Below the pieces are notes generated by a model. The model was not told the DNA's origin and did no database searches. It saw nothing but the letters and a program-made list of their open reading frames with translations. This document shows, piece by piece, positions 29,890-38,512 of a DNA stretch of 64,000 nucleotides. The position numbers and the translations under genes are program-made. The number at the start of each line of letters is the position of its first letter. The stretch's first letter is position 1. The DNA lies in NCBI GenBank assembly GCA_017481595.1, contig JAFUOY010000036.1, positions 1-64,000 on the forward strand, in the 5' to 3' direction. Source of the DNA: Clostridia bacterium. Its GTDB lineage: Bacteria; Bacillota; Clostridia; Oscillospirales; CAG-272.

Positions 29890-30600
29890 CTATAGTGTTT
29901 TTAAATAGTCTAAAAGTCCCTTTATATTTCCTTGCGGATACCCCGATATGTCCTTCTTATCCTTGTTCAAAAGGCAATCTGTAACAAGATACACCTTCAT
30001 ACCGAGCTGCTCCGCTATCATATCCTCGTTTACGTCGTTACCCACCATAAGACATTCCTCCGCCTTTGCATCAAACTGTCTTAAAATGTCGCGGTAATAT
30101 TCAAGATTCGGCTTACAGTGGCAAGAGTTTTCATAAGTAGTATAAAGCTCAAAATCCGATGGCTTAAGTCCCGCCCATCTTATTCTGCACTCCGTTCCGA
30201 TAGAGGGAAAAAGGGGATTTGTAGCAAGAATAATGCGGTATCCCATATCCTTTATGGCGTAAATGGTGGAGGGGGTGTCGGGATTATATCCGCAGGACGG
30301 CTGTACCTTGTTAAAATCGTTATTATAGTAATCCTCAAAATGACAGTAGTCCTTATTTATTCTCTCCTCACCAAAGATCTTTTTAAAGGTATCCCAAAAG
30401 ACCTCCTCGTTTCGTTTACTTCCGTCATTTTTCACCATAGCGTCAGAGCCTGCCCAGATAGCGTCAACAAACTCCTTGGCATCGTATCCGTAGGGAGCTA
30501 ATTTTCTTGCAAGAGAGCCAAAATACGCCTTGGCAAAGACGTTTGGATCCATAGGTAAAAGCGTTCCGTCAAGGTCAAATAATATAAACTTAATACTCAT
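29890..30600 (-). CDS. HAD-superfamily hydrolase (phosphoglycolate phosphatase-like)
   Basis: Phosphatase of 236 residues with motif I DLDGTLLPMDP near 8-18, motif II ILATNP near 119, the motif III Lys in CHCKPN, and motif IV MVGNDVNEDM near 181. The helical C1 cap follows motif I. It stands alone with its own promoter (TTGACA 30653-30658, TAAAAT 30630-30635, 17-base spacer on the minus strand). The substrate is unknown. Confidence 0.87.
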   Translation of the reverse strand: MSIKFILFDLDGTLLPMDPNVFAKAYFGSLARKLAPYGYDAKEFVDAIWAGSDAMVKNDGSKRNEEVFWDTFKKIFGEERINKDYCHFEDYYNNDFNKVQPSCGYNPDTPSTIYAIKDMGYRIILATNPLFPSIGTECRIRWAGLKPSDFELYTTYENSCHCKPNLEYYRDILRQFDAKAEECLMVGNDVNEDMIAEQLGMKVYLVTDCLLNKDKKDISGYPQGNIKGLLDYLKTL

Positions 30601-30629
30601 TTTTATCCTCGCATTTTTCGTATATGATT

Positions 30630-30658
30630 ATTTTATCATATTTAATTTTGTTTGTCAA
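30630..30658 (-). promoter_or_regulatory. Predicted promoter of the HAD gene
   Basis: TTGACA and TAAAAT with a 17-base spacer, 30 bases before the start codon. Confidence 0.75.
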
Positions 30659-30693
30659 TTAAGTATCGGAAAGGGGAGGCTCCTTGCGGATGA

Positions 30694-30724
30694 TAAAAAA
30701 GGCAGTCGAAATCGACTGCCAAAT
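30694..30724. terminator. Terminator of the Fic gene
   Basis: GGCAGTCGA (30701-30709) pairs perfectly with TCGACTGCC (30712-30720), with an A run on the left that becomes a U run on the minus transcript. Confidence 0.8.
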
Positions 30725-30726
30725 CA

Positions 30727-31335
30727 TTATTTAAAATCTTCAGCTTTAAAGGTAGTATAGCCCTCATAGTAGTAGCTGTGGTCAATTCCTTTCATAAATA
30801 CCTGTCGGTCATTTACCTTGTCTGTCAATGCATTTTTTAAAAGGTACTTGATTTCAATATCCTTGATGGGACTTCTTTCCATAGCAAGAAGATAATCATC
30901 CTTATCCACAAGACTCCAGTCTACAACCATTCCGATTTCGCTTTTTAGTATATGGTCAAGCCAAATACGTGTAGCGCGGCCGTTTCCTTCTCTGAATGGG
31001 TGAGCCACATTCATTTCAACGTATTTTTCCACAATTTCATCGAACGTGCCCTGCGGCATTTTTTCGATATTTTCAAGCGCGGTATGGAGATAAATAAGTG
31101 GGGCAAATCTAAAATTACCCTTTGCTATATTCACCGTCCGTATCTGACCTGCAAAGTCGTATATGTCAGAAAAAAGGAAAGCGTGTATTTTAGATAGAGC
31201 ATCAAACGTTCCCGAGGTAATAGAAGAAAGGAAATTGGTATCAAAAAGCTCTATTGCGCGTGTTTTGCTTATTCTCTCTTCTTCGCGGGCAAGCTCCGCA
31301 GAATCGGTTATTCCTAATTTGTTTTCAAGTGCCAT
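30727..31335 (-). CDS. Fic-domain protein
   Basis: Fic proteins transfer AMP or another nucleotide moiety to hydroxyl groups of target proteins. The full active-site motif HPFREGNGRATR is present with the catalytic His at 112. The preceding beta-hairpin region (KGNFRFAPL near 72) is typical of target docking. No inhibitory (S/T)xxxE(G/N) helix is obvious within the protein and no small antitoxin gene is adjacent, so self-inhibition is uncertain. It is monocistronic with its own promoter. Confidence 0.92.
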   Translation of the reverse strand: MALENKLGITDSAELAREEERISKTRAIELFDTNFLSSITSGTFDALSKIHAFLFSDIYDFAGQIRTVNIAKGNFRFAPLIYLHTALENIEKMPQGTFDEIVEKYVEMNVAHPFREGNGRATRIWLDHILKSEIGMVVDWSLVDKDDYLLAMERSPIKDIEIKYLLKNALTDKVNDRQVFMKGIDHSYYYEGYTTFKAEDFK

Positions 31336-31371
31336 ATTTTCTCCTTTCTTACTTCGTCATTTTATATTTTT

Positions 31372-31400
31372 ATTATACCATTTATCCTTTCATAAATCAA
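31372..31400 (-). promoter_or_regulatory. Predicted Fic gene promoter
   Basis: On the minus strand TTGATT (31395-31400) and TATAAT (31372-31377) are 17 bases apart. Confidence 0.75.
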
Positions 31401-31505
31401 GAAGCTTTGCATAATTAGATGCCAAAATAAAAAGCAAGAGCAGAATAATCGGTTATTTTAACATGTTGCAAATTTTCGCTAAGCTAAAGCTATCAAAAAT
31501 TCGTC

Positions 31506-31585
31506 ACGGGAAGAAGCCCAACTTTTTACGCTTCGACACGAAGCAGTTGGGCATGAACCACGAACCCATAACTAACCCTTAGGAG
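31506..31585 (-). repeat. tRNA-Arg fragment whose T-loop is interrupted by a structured hairpin (copy B)
   Basis: On the minus strand bases 31585-31561 are identical to the anticodon-loop-to-T-loop part of the tRNA-Arg gene at 32766-32840, ending GGGTTCG. Then comes a 48-base insert (31560-31513) starting TGGTTCATG, then TTCCCGT, which is the 3' half of a T-arm. The insert folds with outer stem GCCCAAC/GTTGGGC and inner stem-loop GCTTCG-TGT-CGAAGC. The related insert at 45.2 kb has compensatory changes in both stems. The 31336-31744 gap otherwise holds the Fic promoter and a hairpin at 31637-31673 (AAGCGTAAAATC with GATTTTACGCTT). Confidence 0.7.
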
Positions 31586-31744
31586 TTTTCATAAGTGTTC
31601 GTGTCTATCTGTGTGTGGGTGATTTTCTTGTAAAATAAGCGTAAAATCCACCGAAAAGGCAGATTTTACGCTTGGTAGTTTGCGGGTTTGTTAGTGGCTT
31701 TTATGGTGCTTTGTAATGTACGGGTGTATAAGGGGTGGACGAAG

Positions 31745-32524
31745 TCAAATTACGAACTCGGCTACAATGGCGGCGTGATCGCTGCCAGCTTGTATAGCTT
31801 CGTTATACAAATACTCGCAACTTGTTATCGCAAAATCGTTGTTCGAAAATAAGAAATCATACCGAACCGCACCTTTTCGTTTAACATTATGAGATACTGT
31901 GATGGGCTTTCCTTCATCACAATCAACAATGTTTTTGTGTTTAACAAACGTGTCGCACAAGCACTTGGATTTTACTTCGTGGAAAAATGTTTGTGCACCT
32001 TTTCCGTTATCAAAGAATATCATTTTGTCGATATCATAAGAATCTATTCGAGGTTCGTTAGCATCAATTCCGATAATATCGGGGGAATATGTATCTATAA
32101 ACTCCGCAAATGAATCGTATTGAACAGATTTTGCCTTGTAATAGCTACAACCCGTGATAGAATGAAGTGCCAAAAATTTCAGTTCTTTGCCACCCATATC
32201 AACTGTTGCATATAGGGTTCTATCGGGGAACACATTTCGCTCTATTACGCCTATTTCTTTTACCGATATGTTTTTGCTTAAAATTATCATAACGCCCAAT
32301 TTTCTTGCGTCAGAGTCAAATTTACTTGGCGTACGAAAATTTAGAGAGTAAAGAATGGTGTTGTCTTGATATTTTGATTTTATGTACTCGTATACGTGAG
32401 GCTTGACCTCTTGCAGCAGGACACAATAGCTGTCGTGTAAAAGAGAGAACAAGAAATCAAGTTTACTTTCATGATTTCTCATATAACTAATATTCCAATT
32501 CACCACTTTAATTTTATTATCCAT
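31745..32524 (-). CDS. Endonuclease/exonuclease/phosphatase-fold protein
   Basis: A 259-residue single-domain member of the DNase I-like EEP superfamily. Landmarks in order are VVNWNISYM near 8-16, VLLQEVKP near 34-41 (metal-binding Glu), FLALHSITG near 118, DIIGIDANEP near 148, YDFLFSN near 222, and the final SDHAAI near 249-254 with the catalytic Asp-His. The lack of a signal peptide suggests an intracellular nuclease or phosphatase. It lies between a full tRNA-Arg gene and a partial copy of the same tRNA, so it may be cargo of an integrated element. Confidence 0.82.
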   Translation of the reverse strand: MDNKIKVVNWNISYMRNHESKLDFLFSLLHDSYCVLLQEVKPHVYEYIKSKYQDNTILYSLNFRTPSKFDSDARKLGVMIILSKNISVKEIGVIERNVFPDRTLYATVDMGGKELKFLALHSITGCSYYKAKSVQYDSFAEFIDTYSPDIIGIDANEPRIDSYDIDKMIFFDNGKGAQTFFHEVKSKCLCDTFVKHKNIVDCDEGKPITVSHNVKRKGAVRYDFLFSNNDFAITSCEYLYNEAIQAGSDHAAIVAEFVI

Positions 32525-32561
32525 AATTCCACCTCTGCGACTTGTAAAATTGTCTGTATAA

Positions 32562-32590
32562 ATTATACCATAGAACTGTTAATAAATCAA
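32562..32590 (-). promoter_or_regulatory. Predicted promoter of the EEP-fold gene
   Basis: On the minus strand TTGATT (32585-32590) and TATAAT (32562-32567) are 17 bases apart. Confidence 0.7.
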
Positions 32591-32765
32591 TCACTTTTAT
32601 TGGACACAGATTCCCGAAAATACAATTTTAGGGAACAGGATAAGGAGTGGGGTAAAATTGCCGTCACACGCCAATTTTTCGCCCTCTCCGAGCGTTTCGC
32701 GAAGTGGGAAACCCACCTTGCGAGAATGAAAAAAGGCAGCCGCATTTCGACTACCTTTCAAGAAG

Positions 32766-32840
32766 TGGCACCCCCAACGGGAATCGAACCCATAACTAAC
32801 CCTTAGGAGGGGTTTATTATATCCATTTAACTATGGAGGC
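32766..32840 (-). tRNA. tRNA-Arg (anticodon CCT)
   Basis: On the minus strand GCCTCCA pairs with TGGGGGT (with G-U pairs), followed by G73 and an encoded CCA. The anticodon stem-loop AACCC-CTCCTAA-GGGTT gives CCT. The T-arm ATGGGTTCGATTCCCGT is intact. Partial copies of this tRNA flank it at 31561-31585 (3' part) and 32959-32997 (5' part). Confidence 0.93.
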
Positions 32841-32958
32841 GTGCTATTAAATTGTGATTTTGCTTGGGTGTACAAAAGGTGTACAAAACTGCGTTTGGTG
32901 GGCGTAAGACACAAAATCCTTGTAGTGTTTGAGTCTATCTTTTTGGATATACTCACCT

Positions 32959-32997
32959 CTTAGGAGGGGTTTATTATATCCATTTAACTATGCAGGC
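32959..32997 (-). repeat. Partial copy of tRNA-Arg (5' half)
   Basis: Bases 32959-32992 are identical to 32802-32835 of the tRNA-Arg gene, covering the 5' acceptor strand, D-arm and anticodon loop; one base then differs before AGGC. The sequence between this copy and the full tRNA has a tandem GTGTACAAAA motif (near 32871-32888). It looks like an attachment-site footprint; no integrase gene remains. Confidence 0.75.
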
Positions 32998-33051
32998 TTG
33001 TTGCCTAATTATTGTATCATCTTTATTGACTGATTTCAAGATGATTTCAAT

Positions 33052-33080
33052 AAAAAAACCTACCGAAGTAGGTTTTTTTA
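33052..33080. terminator. Terminator of the GT2-RadC operon
   Basis: ACCTAC-CGAA-GTAGGT (33058-33073) is flanked by A and T runs. Confidence 0.8.
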
Positions 33081-33084
33081 TTGA

Positions 33085-33828
33085 TTATTGGTCTTTCGTT
33101 ACGTCGAATTTACGAAACAGCTTTTCGTGTTCTTCGCTTTTCATCAATGAATTTGCGGTTTCGTGTATTATTGGAAAATACTCATTACCGCCGACAAGTA
33201 TATGCTCTACCATATCCACCTCACAGCTGTCAAGGGTTCTGCGGAGAGAATAAGTAGTATTTATATCCTCCATTGACGGAAGCGCCACACCGTTTGGATG
33301 GTTGTGAGCCACAACAGCCATAGATGCGTTATACTTGATTATTTGGTTCATTATCTTTCTTGGAGATATATTGGCGGAATTTACGCTTCCCTCGTGTATC
33401 TTGCACACGTCAAGAAGCTTGAATCCGTTATCAAGGAGCATAAGGTATACAACCTCATTTACCTCGCCTATATATTTTCTTACGAAATACTTGCCAATCT
33501 TTTCTGCGGTATCGAACACTCTTTCCTCAGAAATCTCCTCAAACATATATTCCCTTGCGATTTCGGGAATAAGCTTAATAAGAGTGGCGGTGTTTTCCTT
33601 AACGCCCTTTACCTTCAAAAGCTCGGTATAATCCGCTTCAAACACTCCCTTAAGAGAGCCGAAGGTATTAAGCAGCTCGTGAGCTATATCGTTTGTATCC
33701 CTTTGAGGAATTGCGTAAAAGAGCAATATCTCCAGTACGTTATGCTTCTCAAAGTTTTCTAATCCCTCTTGTAAAAATCGGTTTTTCAGCCTTTGTCTAT
33801 GCCCTTCGTGAGACACGGGAGAAGCCAT
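33085..33828 (-). CDS. RadC-like JAB/MPN-domain protein
   Basis: RadC-family proteins have an N-terminal helix-hairpin-helix and a C-terminal JAB1/MPN+ metallo-hydrolase domain; despite the name their function is not settled. Here the helix-hairpin-helix region spans about 30-95 (LLKVKGVKENTA). The JAMM zinc motif HNHPNG with the downstream Asp is complete at His 175, His 177 and Asp 188. It starts directly after the stop codon of the GT2 gene, in an operon with it. Length (247 aa) is normal. Confidence 0.9.
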   Translation of the reverse strand: MASPVSHEGHRQRLKNRFLQEGLENFEKHNVLEILLFYAIPQRDTNDIAHELLNTFGSLKGVFEADYTELLKVKGVKENTATLIKLIPEIAREYMFEEISEERVFDTAEKIGKYFVRKYIGEVNEVVYLMLLDNGFKLLDVCKIHEGSVNSANISPRKIMNQIIKYNASMAVVAHNHPNGVALPSMEDINTTYSLRRTLDSCEVDMVEHILVGGNEYFPIIHETANSLMKSEEHEKLFRKFDVTKDQ

Positions 33829-34776
33829 TTATCTTCTTACAATGTCCTTTTTATTTGTCTGGGCAACAATGTAATGAGGTCTGTTTTTAACCTCTTTATA
33901 CATTTTGGATATGTATTCACCTACAATACCGAGGCAAAGAAGCTGAACTCCGCTTAATAAGAGGATAAGACCGATAGTAAAGTGCAAGCCGATAAAGCTG
34001 AAATATTCATACATTATAGCGCATACTGCCGCATAACCGATAAAGCCGAGCGCGCCGAGTACAAAGAGTATACCAAGCCAGGTTGCGATCTTAAGGGGTG
34101 TGGTAGAAAAGCTCATAATACCGTCTGTGGAGTATTTGAAAAGCTTCCAGAAGCTCCACTTTGTAGTGCCTGCAACTCTTTCTACGTTTTCGTAGGGGAG
34201 CCAATATGTCTTAAAGCCTACCCAACCGAAAATACCCTTGGAGAAACGGCTGCTTTCTGACATTGCAACAATGGCGTCCACCATTTCTCTTCTCATAAGG
34301 CGGAAGTCCGTTGCGCCCTGCATCATATTGGCGTCGGAGATCTTACCCATTATCTTATAAAAGGTTCTTGAGAAGAAGGAACGGATCTTGCTTTCGCCCG
34401 TACGGGTGGTTCTTCTTGCCGCTACGCTATCGTATTCTCCCGTTTCAAGAATTTTTACCATTTCGGGAATAAGTGACGGGGGATGCTGCATATCTGCGTC
34501 CATAACTGCGGCAAAATCACCGCTTACGTTGCAGAAGCCTGCGTACATGGCCGCTTCCTTACCAAAGTTTCTTGAGAAGGAAATATAAGTAACTCTTTCG
34601 TCAATTTCTGCAAACTCCTTAAGGATGGAAAGTGTCTTATCCTTGGAGCCGTCATTAACAAATATCATCTCAAAGTCGTAATTTGGCATAGAGCCCGTTA
34701 CGTTTTTAAGCTCTTCATAAAGAGGATGTAAGGATTCTTCCTCATTATAGCACGGAATAATTAAAGAAATTTTCAT
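33829..34776 (-). CDS. Membrane-bound family 2 glycosyltransferase (GtrB/dolichol-phosphate mannosyltransferase-like)
   Basis: Transfers a sugar from a nucleotide to an undecaprenyl-phosphate-type carrier. The GT-A domain has SLIIPCYNEEESL near 3-15, the DxD motif VMDADMQHP near 91, and a QGATDFRLMRRE stretch near 157. Two C-terminal membrane segments (about 230-255 and 265-290) and a basic tail are characteristic of the GtrB/YkcC group. The product usually feeds cell-surface glycosylation. It is the first gene of a two-gene operon with the RadC-like gene. Confidence 0.9.
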   Translation of the reverse strand: MKISLIIPCYNEEESLHPLYEELKNVTGSMPNYDFEMIFVNDGSKDKTLSILKEFAEIDERVTYISFSRNFGKEAAMYAGFCNVSGDFAAVMDADMQHPPSLIPEMVKILETGEYDSVAARRTTRTGESKIRSFFSRTFYKIMGKISDANMMQGATDFRLMRREMVDAIVAMSESSRFSKGIFGWVGFKTYWLPYENVERVAGTTKWSFWKLFKYSTDGIMSFSTTPLKIATWLGILFVLGALGFIGYAAVCAIMYEYFSFIGLHFTIGLILLLSGVQLLCLGIVGEYISKMYKEVKNRPHYIVAQTNKKDIVRR

Positions 34777-34806
34777 TTTTTCTCTCCTGTTTTTAATACA
34801 ATAATA

Positions 34807-34835
34807 ATTTTAACATATTATAAGCCCGTTGTCAA
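34807..34835 (-). promoter_or_regulatory. Predicted promoter of GT2-RadC
   Basis: On the minus strand TTGACA (34830-34835) and TAAAAT (34807-34812) are 17 bases apart. Confidence 0.75.
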
Positions 34836-34881
34836 CAATAAAAAATTCCATAATTCAACACATTTTACTGATAACGCCATA

Positions 34882-34910
34882 TTGACTTTCACAGAGAAAT
34901 AATGTATCAT
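34882..34910 (+). promoter_or_regulatory. Predicted promoter of the iron alcohol dehydrogenase gene
   Basis: TTGACT (34882-34887) and TATCAT (34905-34910) are 17 bases apart; GGAGG precedes the ATG. Confidence 0.65.
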
Positions 34911-34947
34911 AAATTTATAATCGGACAAATCGAAGGAGGAATAGAAA

Positions 34948-36060
34948 ATGCCTGCATTTCATATGCCAACAAAAATCATAAAGGGGGAGGACTGTGTCCT
35001 TTCAAATCCTCAATGCCTTATTCTCGGTAAAAAGGCTTTTATAGTTACGGGAAAGACCTCGGGTGCGCGCTCGGGTGCGCTTTACGACGTTATAAAGGTG
35101 CTTGAAGAACAGAAAATCCCCTACCACGTGTACGATAAAATAGAAAACAACCCCGAAATTACGGATATGGCAAGGGGCGCAGACATCTGCCGTAACTACG
35201 GCGCGGATTTTATAATTGCCATTGGAGGCGGCTCTCCACTGGATGCCGCAAAGGCTATTGCCGTTTATACGGTAAATGAGCCAACGGAGGACGGAGAATT
35301 TAAGCTTTACGATATTTTTGGCGGCAGCTACAAAAGTAAGCCCCTTCCTATGTGCGCAATTCCCACCACGGCAGGAACGGGAAGCGAGGTAACTCCCTAC
35401 TCTATTCTTACCTTACACAAGGAACAAACCAAAAGAAGCTTTTCCTGTGTGGATACCTTCTTTAAATACGCATTTTTGGATGGAAAATACACACAGGGTC
35501 TGCCAAAACAGGTAGCAAGAAATACGGCGGTTGATGCAATGTGCCATTTGATCGAGGGCTACACGAACAAAAAAGCAACGGATATGACGGACTATATCGC
35601 TATAGAGGGCCTAAGAATTTTCGGTAAGCATCTTGCCGCCCTTGAAAGCGGTGAGTTTACAAGGGATATCTGCACGGAGCTTTTGTGGGCGTCATCCCTT
35701 GGCGGTATGGTAATTTCCCAGACGGGAACTACAATAGTTCACTCAATGGGATATCAGCTTACCTATTTTAAGGATATTCCCCACGGTATGGCAAACGGCT
35801 ACCTTATAGGAGAATATTTAAAGGGTGTAAATACCGTTGCCCCCGACAAGGTACAAAACGTGCTTACGGCTCTTAATATGACAAGCCTTGATGAATTTAA
35901 TGAATATATTAAAAATATCCTGCCCCGTGTCGCTGATTTTACAAAAAGCGAGCTTGAAGAATGGGTAGAAACCTCAATAAAAGCCAAAAACGTGGCGTCC
36001 TGTCCCTTCTTCGTTGATAAATCAAGTGAGCTTGAAATTTATATAAGATCTCTGCTTTAA
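34948..36060 (+). CDS. Iron-containing alcohol dehydrogenase
   Basis: NAD(P)-dependent group III alcohol dehydrogenase. The nucleotide-binding loop GGGSPLDAAKAI is at 93-104, and the TTAGTGSEVTPYSIL signature is at about 140-154. The four expected metal ligands are present as Asp 196, His 200, His 265 and His 279. Length (370 aa) is usual for this class, which includes butanol and propanediol dehydrogenases. It is monocistronic with its own promoter and terminator. The physiological substrate is not fixed by the sequence. Confidence 0.93.
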   Translation: MPAFHMPTKIIKGEDCVLSNPQCLILGKKAFIVTGKTSGARSGALYDVIKVLEEQKIPYHVYDKIENNPEITDMARGADICRNYGADFIIAIGGGSPLDAAKAIAVYTVNEPTEDGEFKLYDIFGGSYKSKPLPMCAIPTTAGTGSEVTPYSILTLHKEQTKRSFSCVDTFFKYAFLDGKYTQGLPKQVARNTAVDAMCHLIEGYTNKKATDMTDYIAIEGLRIFGKHLAALESGEFTRDICTELLWASSLGGMVISQTGTTIVHSMGYQLTYFKDIPHGMANGYLIGEYLKGVNTVAPDKVQNVLTALNMTSLDEFNEYIKNILPRVADFTKSELEEWVETSIKAKNVASCPFFVDKSSELEIYIRSLL

Positions 36061-36064
36061 GATA

Positions 36065-36097
36065 AAAAAGACTTTTCCTGCTTGGAAAAGTCTTTTT
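36065..36097. terminator. Bidirectional terminator
   Basis: AAAAAGACTTTTCC pairs with GGAAAAGTCTTTTT around a 5-base loop, serving the two converging genes. Confidence 0.85.
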
Positions 36098-36100
36098 AAT

Positions 36101-38374
36101 TTATTTGGTTTTAAATGTTATCCTTGAAAATCCAAAATGCTTATTTTCTGTTGACGGAGTACCTCTCCAACCACAGCTTTCAACGGTTTTATCCCAAAAA
36201 TCAACGTCACCAAAAATTGGCGCTATGCTTGAATACTGTACTATTTTCAGTTCAACGTTCTTTCCCCAAGCTTCCCGTGGAATATCAAATTCGTAAGGGG
36301 CAAAGGCTCTGTCGCCAAGAAGGGCGCCGTTTAAATACACCTGTGTCAGCATATCTGTTCCGTACAATTCAAGTCGCAAAGCGCCTTTTGGAATAAGCAA
36401 CTCGGCAGTAAATTCCACAGCGCCGTAATCGTAAATTTTATCCTTGCAGGTATACTCTGTTTTGCGCGGACCTAACTCAACCTTGCAAACGTCCCCATTT
36501 ACAGATCGGCAACAAAAATCACCCGAAATAAGAACGCTGGGTAAATATTTAAGATCCTCACTTGTGCTTATGGTATTTGTTCCGCTTTTAAGCAAGCACT
36601 TATCCGAGCACATATATAAATTTCTCATACCAAATGGCAGCTCGTCAGCATCCCTTGGACACCTTATTTTTTCTCCGTTCAGATACGCATCCGTGTCCTT
36701 ACGCACAAAGAAACTCACCTCTGTGTCTGTTGGGGAACAAAGCTTACTAACGTCTGCAGAATTTACGTGCATTGCGCGTATCAGGTTTTCGTTTCTGTAA
36801 CGCACCTTAAAGGATGCGCAAATTTCCTTCTCATCAGCATCAAACAACGCAGGTTTTAAGGAATATACGTCATATTTACCTAAAAAGATTTTTTTGCCTT
36901 CTATAAAATACTCTTTTTCCTCTGCAAACAGATTGATTACAACAACTTCACCGTTATCAAACCTTCTTACAAAAATACCCGTAGGAGTGTCGTTATTTTC
37001 ATCTGTAACCGTAATTTTTCGGGGTATTCTGTCCATATCAAAGGGATTTTTGTCAAGGGTTATTTCCCCATTTTCATTAAACTCGATAACAGGCGCGCGC
37101 TCCTCTTCTCCGTCCGTATATTTCCATTGTATCTGCCTATAGGTAAGAGTGTTTATCAGCTGATATAGCGGTTCAAAATCTATCCACTCCGTTACGTTTT
37201 TTGCGCATATATCATAGGGGTAGCGTATGTACACGTCGGGGGTGTAATCCATTTTGGTGAGCATAGCGGCGGCCTTTGCTTCCCTTGACAGCTCCTTCAT
37301 TCCCAAAAAATCGGGTTGGGACGGACTTATATCATTGAAGTAATCCTTAACCTTGTAGTTTCCGCGCATATCCAGATGTGATATGGCAAGAAAATAATGA
37401 TTTATCTTATGGCAAGCCGCAAAATATATCATAGCGCGCTTTTTTGCATATGACATATCGCAGGGACCAAGGGCAAAAAGCTCTGCCATTGCGCCATTCT
37501 CTCCGCTTGCGTATTCAATAACTCCGAAAAGAGCCAATTCCTTTTTACTGTCAAAATAAGTTTCAATGTCGTCAATTCCCGGGAGGGCAAAGTGTGAAAG
37601 ATTTTTTAAAAGTCTGCCATTATGCTGCACCGTCCAGAACATTTCGTCATCACAAAGCAAATGCCCTGTCATAAGTATATTGTGGCTATCGCACCATTTT
37701 CTCAGCCTTTCAATATAATTCGTTCTGAAGCGCTCTGATATAACGGATATTGCGTTTAAATAAAAGTCCACGTGACAATTTTTCATATCGTCAAAGAAAT
37801 CACGCCCGCAAAAATCAAAATAATCAACACCTATCCCGTCATAATAGGGAATACATCCGTCTTTACAGCAGTAACCTATTGATGGCTCGTCAGTAAAGAT
37901 CCCCTTTATTACCGCGCCGAAATATGATGCAAATCTTTTATAATATTCCTCGTGGGTGCATTTTATAAAGTATTCCACAGCATGGGCGGAAAGAAGATCG
38001 GGGAAGAATTTTTCTCCAAAAAGTCCCGCATTGTGCTGGGATTTATGGGTTATCTGCCCCAAGGCGTCACCCCTTGTGGAAATTGCCTTCAACCTGTACT
38101 CGGGCACTGCGGTAACTCTGCCTCCTGCATCTCCCGACGGCCAGTTAAAATCATCATAGAGCCAGATATACATATCAAGCTCCTTGGCGGAGTCAATAAA
38201 GTGACCTATTGTACTAAACCACTCCTCGCTAAGATATTCTGTTTCACATCCCGAGCGCGGATAAAGCATAGCCTGTTCTATGCCGTTATCCTTAAGAGAT
38301 TTCATATAATCATATATGTAGCTTTTTGTCGGCTTGCCTGTAATAGCAATCATTGTAATAAGCGGACTTTTCAT
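36101..38374 (-). CDS. Predicted glycoside hydrolase, GH106/alpha-L-rhamnosidase-like
   Basis: A 757-residue protein with a TIM-barrel-like N-terminal part (about 1-390) carrying MYIWLYDDFNWPSG near 68-81 and GIFTDEPS near 158-165, whose Glu is a good acid/base candidate. A beta-rich middle follows. The C-terminal part resembles a GH2-type sugar-binding jelly roll (RLELYGTDMLTQVYLNGALLG, then VELKIVQYSS). This order resembles GH106 rhamnosidase-like proteins, but I cannot assign the family firmly. No signal peptide is seen. A promoter lies at 38405-38433 and AGGAGG precedes the start. Confidence 0.6.
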   Translation of the reverse strand: MKSPLITMIAITGKPTKSYIYDYMKSLKDNGIEQAMLYPRSGCETEYLSEEWFSTIGHFIDSAKELDMYIWLYDDFNWPSGDAGGRVTAVPEYRLKAISTRGDALGQITHKSQHNAGLFGEKFFPDLLSAHAVEYFIKCTHEEYYKRFASYFGAVIKGIFTDEPSIGYCCKDGCIPYYDGIGVDYFDFCGRDFFDDMKNCHVDFYLNAISVISERFRTNYIERLRKWCDSHNILMTGHLLCDDEMFWTVQHNGRLLKNLSHFALPGIDDIETYFDSKKELALFGVIEYASGENGAMAELFALGPCDMSYAKKRAMIYFAACHKINHYFLAISHLDMRGNYKVKDYFNDISPSQPDFLGMKELSREAKAAAMLTKMDYTPDVYIRYPYDICAKNVTEWIDFEPLYQLINTLTYRQIQWKYTDGEEERAPVIEFNENGEITLDKNPFDMDRIPRKITVTDENNDTPTGIFVRRFDNGEVVVINLFAEEKEYFIEGKKIFLGKYDVYSLKPALFDADEKEICASFKVRYRNENLIRAMHVNSADVSKLCSPTDTEVSFFVRKDTDAYLNGEKIRCPRDADELPFGMRNLYMCSDKCLLKSGTNTISTSEDLKYLPSVLISGDFCCRSVNGDVCKVELGPRKTEYTCKDKIYDYGAVEFTAELLIPKGALRLELYGTDMLTQVYLNGALLGDRAFAPYEFDIPREAWGKNVELKIVQYSSIAPIFGDVDFWDKTVESCGWRGTPSTENKHFGFSRITFKTK

Positions 38375-38404
38375 TTTAAACCTCCTATAACGAAGCTTAC
38401 GTTT

Positions 38405-38433
38405 ATTCTAACATTCAAGGATTTAGTTGTCAA
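38405..38433 (-). promoter_or_regulatory. Predicted promoter of the glycoside hydrolase-like gene
   Basis: On the minus strand TTGACA (38428-38433) and TAGAAT (38405-38410) are 17 bases apart. Confidence 0.75.
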
Positions 38434-38483
38434 TGTAAAAAGCCTTCTTAATTTTTCAAAAAACATTGCGAAGATATAAAAAA

Positions 38484-38512
38484 TTGAAAAAGGTAAAAAA
38501 TTATGATATAAT
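38484..38512 (+). promoter_or_regulatory. Predicted promoter of the sigma factor gene
   Basis: TTGAAA (38484-38489) and TATAAT (38507-38512) are 17 bases apart. Confidence 0.7.

Noticed and set aside
30727..31335. Fic toxin-antitoxin pair
   Set aside because: The Fic motif is intact but no small antitoxin gene or inhibitory helix motif is visible next to it, so it is called as a solo Fic protein.
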